From the NCBI GenBank assembly GCA_018812395.1, contig JAHJDS010000292.1, positions 1 to 8,143 of the forward strand: 8,143 bases of DNA, read 5' to 3'. Below, piece after piece: positions 6,060 to 8,143 of this stretch. Under the pieces are notes generated by a model. It had not been told where the DNA came from and searched no databases. It saw only the letters and a list, made by a program, of their open reading frames with translations. The position numbers and the translations under genes were made by a program. How positions within the stretch are numbered: the stretch's first letter is position 1; the number at the start of each line of letters is the position of its first letter. Source of the stretch: Pseudomonadota bacterium. Lineage in GTDB: Bacteria > Desulfobacterota > Desulfarculia > Desulfarculales > JAHJDS01.

Positions 6060-6701
6060 GTGGACTACGCCCTGGCCCGAAATAAAATGATCGACACCCA
6101 GCTCGTCCCCCGGGGCATCACCGATCTCAGGGTCCTCGAGGTGATGAGCCGGTTGCCCCGGCACAAGTTCGTGGACGAGGCCCTGCACGGCCAGGCCTAC
6201 GACGACAATCCCTTGCCCATCGGCCTGGGACAGACCATCTCCCAGCCGTACATCGTCGCCCTGATGACCCAGGAACTCAAGCCCAAGCCCGAGGACATCA
6301 TCCTGGAAATCGGCACCGGGTCGGGCTATCAGACGGCCATCCTGGCCGATCTGTGCGAGCACGTCTATTCCATCGAGCGCCTGCCGGAATTGAAGATTCG
6401 GGCCCGCCGGATCCTGGACGAGTTGAAGCTGTTCAACGTGTCGCTTCAGACGGGCGACGGCACGTTGGGCTGGCCCGAGCACGCCCCCTATGACGCCATC
6501 ATCGTCACCGCCGCCTCGCCCCGCGTCCAGGACGCCCTGGTCGAGCAACTGGCCGTCGGCGGCCGGTTGGTCATCCCCGTGGGAGACCGGGGCGTCCAGC
6601 GCCTCAAGCGCTACATCCGGACCCCCAATGGCCTGGACGAGGACGACTTCGGCGGCTGCCGCTTCGTGGCCCTGATCGGCCAGGAAGGGTGGGAGGGCTG
6701 A
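6060..6701 (+). CDS. pcm: Protein-L-isoaspartate O-methyltransferase
   Basis: This cytoplasmic enzyme uses S-adenosylmethionine to methylate L-isoaspartyl residues in aged proteins, starting their repair to aspartate. GTG at 6060 gives 213 residues, matching the usual length of about 210; GGAA about 6 nt upstream is a modest ribosome site. Family motifs are clear. GQTISQP lies at residues 57-63, with the conserved active-site Ser61. The SAM-binding LEIGTGSGYQTA is at 82-93, an acidic residue after motif I at Glu106 (YSIER), YDAIIVTAA at 144-152 and GGRLVIPVG at 167-175. Similarity to E. coli Pcm runs from KFVDEA onward. The frame is open upstream to an ATG at 5946 that overlaps the preceding stop. 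That form would add a basic 38-residue extension atypical of the family and has no Shine-Dalgarno. The short protein before it and the membrane protein after it are likely operon partners. Confidence 0.95.
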   Translation: MDYALARNKMIDTQLVPRGITDLRVLEVMSRLPRHKFVDEALHGQAYDDNPLPIGLGQTISQPYIVALMTQELKPKPEDIILEIGTGSGYQTAILADLCEHVYSIERLPELKIRARRILDELKLFNVSLQTGDGTLGWPEHAPYDAIIVTAASPRVQDALVEQLAVGGRLVIPVGDRGVQRLKRYIRTPNGLDEDDFGGCRFVALIGQEGWEG

Positions 6702-6756
6702 ATCCGGGGGTGGCGGCAGGGGGAGCCGACCACGACGAACTTTCGAGGTGTCCTTG

Positions 6757-7599
6757 GTGATCCGGAGTCCGTTCAGAGTCGTCACCCTGGTCTTGATGTC
6801 GCTGGCCCTGGCCGCGTGGTACGACTGCCTGACCACAACCCAGTACGACCGGATCAAACACACCCCCCAGAAAATCGTCGAGCCCAGGGTCCAATCCTGG
6901 CCGGTCATCCTCCGGCCGGGGGGGCGGGTCTGCGTCAGCGACGTGGTCCCGGTCAAGACCTTTTGCCTCGAAGGTTTCCCCCCGGGCCGGGAGGTCTGCG
7001 TCTCGGGGACCATCCACGGCCGGAAGGGGTTGATTCTCGAGGTCTTCCACGACGGTGGCTCGACCAGTCTCGGCGTCCGGCTGGGCGGCCAGGACCTGTA
7101 CTGGCTTCACGGCCACCATTTCTTCATGCCCGGCCCGGTCCCGGTCACCGGGTCCCGGTTGTGCCTGACCAACCGGGACGTGTACACTATCACCGTGACC
7201 GGCCTCGAAGTCCGCAACCACTCGGGGTACAACTCCGGTTTTCCGCGGTTCTATTTCGTGCCCCGAAACCTGTTGCCGGTGCGCCTGAATTTCAAACGCT
7301 TCGGCCTGAGCGCCGCCGGCTGGCTGGTGGCGCTGGTGTTGTGGTGGTTCGTGTCCTACCGCCTGGTGGTCCGGCTGGGTCTTCTGGATCAGGTGACGCC
7401 CGTTTTTTTGATCTCCCTGGCGCCACTGTTGTACGTCATTCCGACCTCGCTGGGGGCGATCTTCCTGTCCACGGACCGGATCCTGTTCGTGCGGACCGAG
7501 GTGGTCCTGATCGCCGCCGGGTTGGTGGTGATTCCCCAGGTGGCGGCGACGCTCATCTTCAAACTGGTGGCCGTCGGCCGTGGGCGGAGATCGGCCTAA
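6757..7599 (+). CDS. Uncharacterised four-helix membrane protein with periplasmic domain
   Basis: I do not recognise this 280-residue protein. GTG at 6757 is chosen because GAGGTG (6745-6750) lies 6 nt upstream; GTG at 6748 would sit on top of that site, and TTG at 6754 is an alternative. Residues 7-22 form an N-terminal membrane anchor. Residues 24-180 are probably extracytoplasmic, strand-rich and Gly/Val-rich, with cysteines at 24, 59, 70, 81 and 136 but no CXXCH. Three further helices lie at about 184-205, 211-235 and 246-270, followed by a basic tail (GRGRR) that should stay cytoplasmic. This layout resembles membrane proteins with an exported sensory or binding domain, but no output domain is present. 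It follows pcm by 55 nt on the same strand. No terminator is visible in the gap, so co-transcription with pcm is plausible. Confidence 0.78.
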   Translation: MIRSPFRVVTLVLMSLALAAWYDCLTTTQYDRIKHTPQKIVEPRVQSWPVILRPGGRVCVSDVVPVKTFCLEGFPPGREVCVSGTIHGRKGLILEVFHDGGSTSLGVRLGGQDLYWLHGHHFFMPGPVPVTGSRLCLTNRDVYTITVTGLEVRNHSGYNSGFPRFYFVPRNLLPVRLNFKRFGLSAAGWLVALVLWWFVSYRLVVRLGLLDQVTPVFLISLAPLLYVIPTSLGAIFLSTDRILFVRTEVVLIAAGLVVIPQVAATLIFKLVAVGRGRRSA

Positions 7600-7682
7600 C
7601 TCGCCGACAAATGACCACCGAGCCTCCGGGAGCCGGTCCGGCGGACAAGGTCGGACCCGGGGCCGGCGAGGCGGCAGCGGTC

Positions 7683-7711
7683 TTGACAATTGCCTTGTGG
7701 GCTTGTATATA
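7683..7711 (+). promoter_or_regulatory. Strong sigma70-type promoter for the TPR protein gene
   Basis: A perfect -35 TTGACA (7683-7688), a 17-nt spacer and TATATA (7706-7711) form the most consensus-like promoter in the window. It lies in an AT-rich patch within GC-rich DNA. A start near 7718 gives a leader of about 20 nt containing only the ribosome site. Confidence 0.65.
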
Positions 7712-7724
7712 CAGCCCCAAGAGC

Positions 7725-7732
7725 AGGAGGTG
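7725..7732 (+). promoter_or_regulatory. Near-perfect Shine-Dalgarno site AGGAGGTG
   Basis: AGGAGGTG lies 6 nt before ATG at 7739. It fixes that start codon and predicts efficient translation. It is the best ribosome site in the window. Confidence 0.8.
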
Positions 7733-7738
7733 TGCCGC

Positions 7739-8143
7739 ATGAAAAAATGGACGTGGGTGATCCTGATCGTCCTGACGTTGGGTTTCGTGGCCGCCGGCCT
7801 GGCCGCAGCCGACCAGTTCGTCGTTTGTCCCCCGGACGTCAAAAAACGTAAGGCCCTGTGCGCCCTGATGATTCGTTACGGCCGGGACGCCCTGGCCCGT
7901 TATCAGTTCGACCAGGCCCGTCAGTTCTTCCAAAAGGCCGTCCAGGCGGACCCCTCCTCGCGGTTGGCCTGGGCCTATTACAACCGGGCCCTGGTCCTGT
8001 CCCTGAGCTGGCAATTCAAAAAGACCGGTCGATTCTTCGACCCCAAGACCGCACCCAAGCTGACGCCCTCGACTCCGACCGGCGCCCAGCCGCCGGCGGC
8101 GAAGCCGACCGCCAAGCCGGCCCGGAAACCGGCCGCGCCGGCC
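7739..8143 (+). CDS. Exported TPR-containing protein (3' partial)
   Basis: ATG at 7739 opens a frame with no stop up to the window edge, 135 residues visible. The first 24 residues (basic MKKW, a hydrophobic core and AGLAAA before DQ) are a typical Sec signal peptide with probable cleavage near residue 24, so the mature protein should be periplasmic or envelope-associated. Residues about 47-88 contain a TPR-like helix pair. The segment ARYQFDQARQFFQKA, then DP, then a Trp/Tyr-rich helix shows the usual small-large spacing and the turn proline. Cysteines at 30 and 41 bracket a basic stretch. From about residue 105 the chain becomes Pro/Ala/Lys-rich, a flexible linker to a missing C-terminal part. 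TPRs mediate protein contacts, but the partner cannot be named. The gene has its own promoter and ribosome site, so it starts a new transcription unit. Confidence 0.85.
   Translation, partial: MKKWTWVILIVLTLGFVAAGLAAADQFVVCPPDVKKRKALCALMIRYGRDALARYQFDQARQFFQKAVQADPSSRLAWAYYNRALVLSLSWQFKKTGRFFDPKTAPKLTPSTPTGAQPPAAKPTAKPARKPAAPA

Noticed and set aside
7635..7657. GGTCCG/CGGACC hairpin after the four-helix membrane protein gene as a terminator.
   Set aside because: It has a 6-bp stem with an 11-nt loop and no T tract; such stems are frequent by chance in GC-rich DNA.
7611..7742. 43-codon plus-strand open frame ending in an ATGA overlap with the TPR gene.
   Set aside because: There is no ribosome site, and the strong promoter and Shine-Dalgarno of the TPR gene lie inside it. 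It is probably chance, though the ATGA overlap made it worth noting.
6604..7842. Minus-strand open frame of 412 codons across pcm, the membrane protein and the TPR gene.
   Set aside because: It crosses three better-supported plus-strand genes and their promoter, with shadow-like composition (His/Gln/Asp/Pro-rich).

Overview
The window is a GC-rich stretch, roughly two thirds G+C by eye, from a bacterium that makes large multihaem c-type cytochromes. The haem-rich pair, a small PetD-like cytochrome b fragment and conserved hypothetical proteins next to a Pcm methyltransferase suggest an anaerobic Desulfobacterota ('Deltaproteobacteria') member. That assignment is an inference from protein character; there is no rRNA or other taxonomic marker here.

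Layout. (1) Positions 3-2000 (+) hold the C-terminal 665 residues of a multihaem cytochrome c whose start lies outside the window; it has 12 haem-binding motifs. (2) Positions 1974-2086 form a long imperfect palindrome that covers the end of that gene and contains an intrinsic-terminator-like hairpin. (3) Positions 2117-4144 (+) hold a membrane-anchored paralogue with 10 haem motifs. (4) Positions 5672-4075 (-) hold two genes: a 385-residue protein of unknown function and a 135-residue three-helix protein like the C-terminal half of cytochrome b (PetD/subunit IV). The second overlaps the end of the cytochrome gene tail to tail by 70 bp. (5) Diverging from these, 5716-7599 (+) holds a 79-residue conserved hypothetical, protein-L-isoaspartate O-methyltransferase (pcm) and an unknown four-helix membrane protein. 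(6) From 7739 (+), behind a strong-looking promoter and Shine-Dalgarno, an exported TPR protein runs off the window end.

How the genes may work together. The two cytochromes are tandem paralogues: they share haem order, several long motif blocks and the ALGLG block after a late haem. The second copy has lost two haems at positions that can be located by eye. With the nearby quinol-type cytochrome b fragment, the left half looks like part of an extracytoplasmic electron-transfer module. The membrane partner that would carry haem b is not in the window, so the pathway is not established. The right half is a separate, probably housekeeping or repair-related unit whose apparent promoter lies inside the 5' end of the divergent gene.
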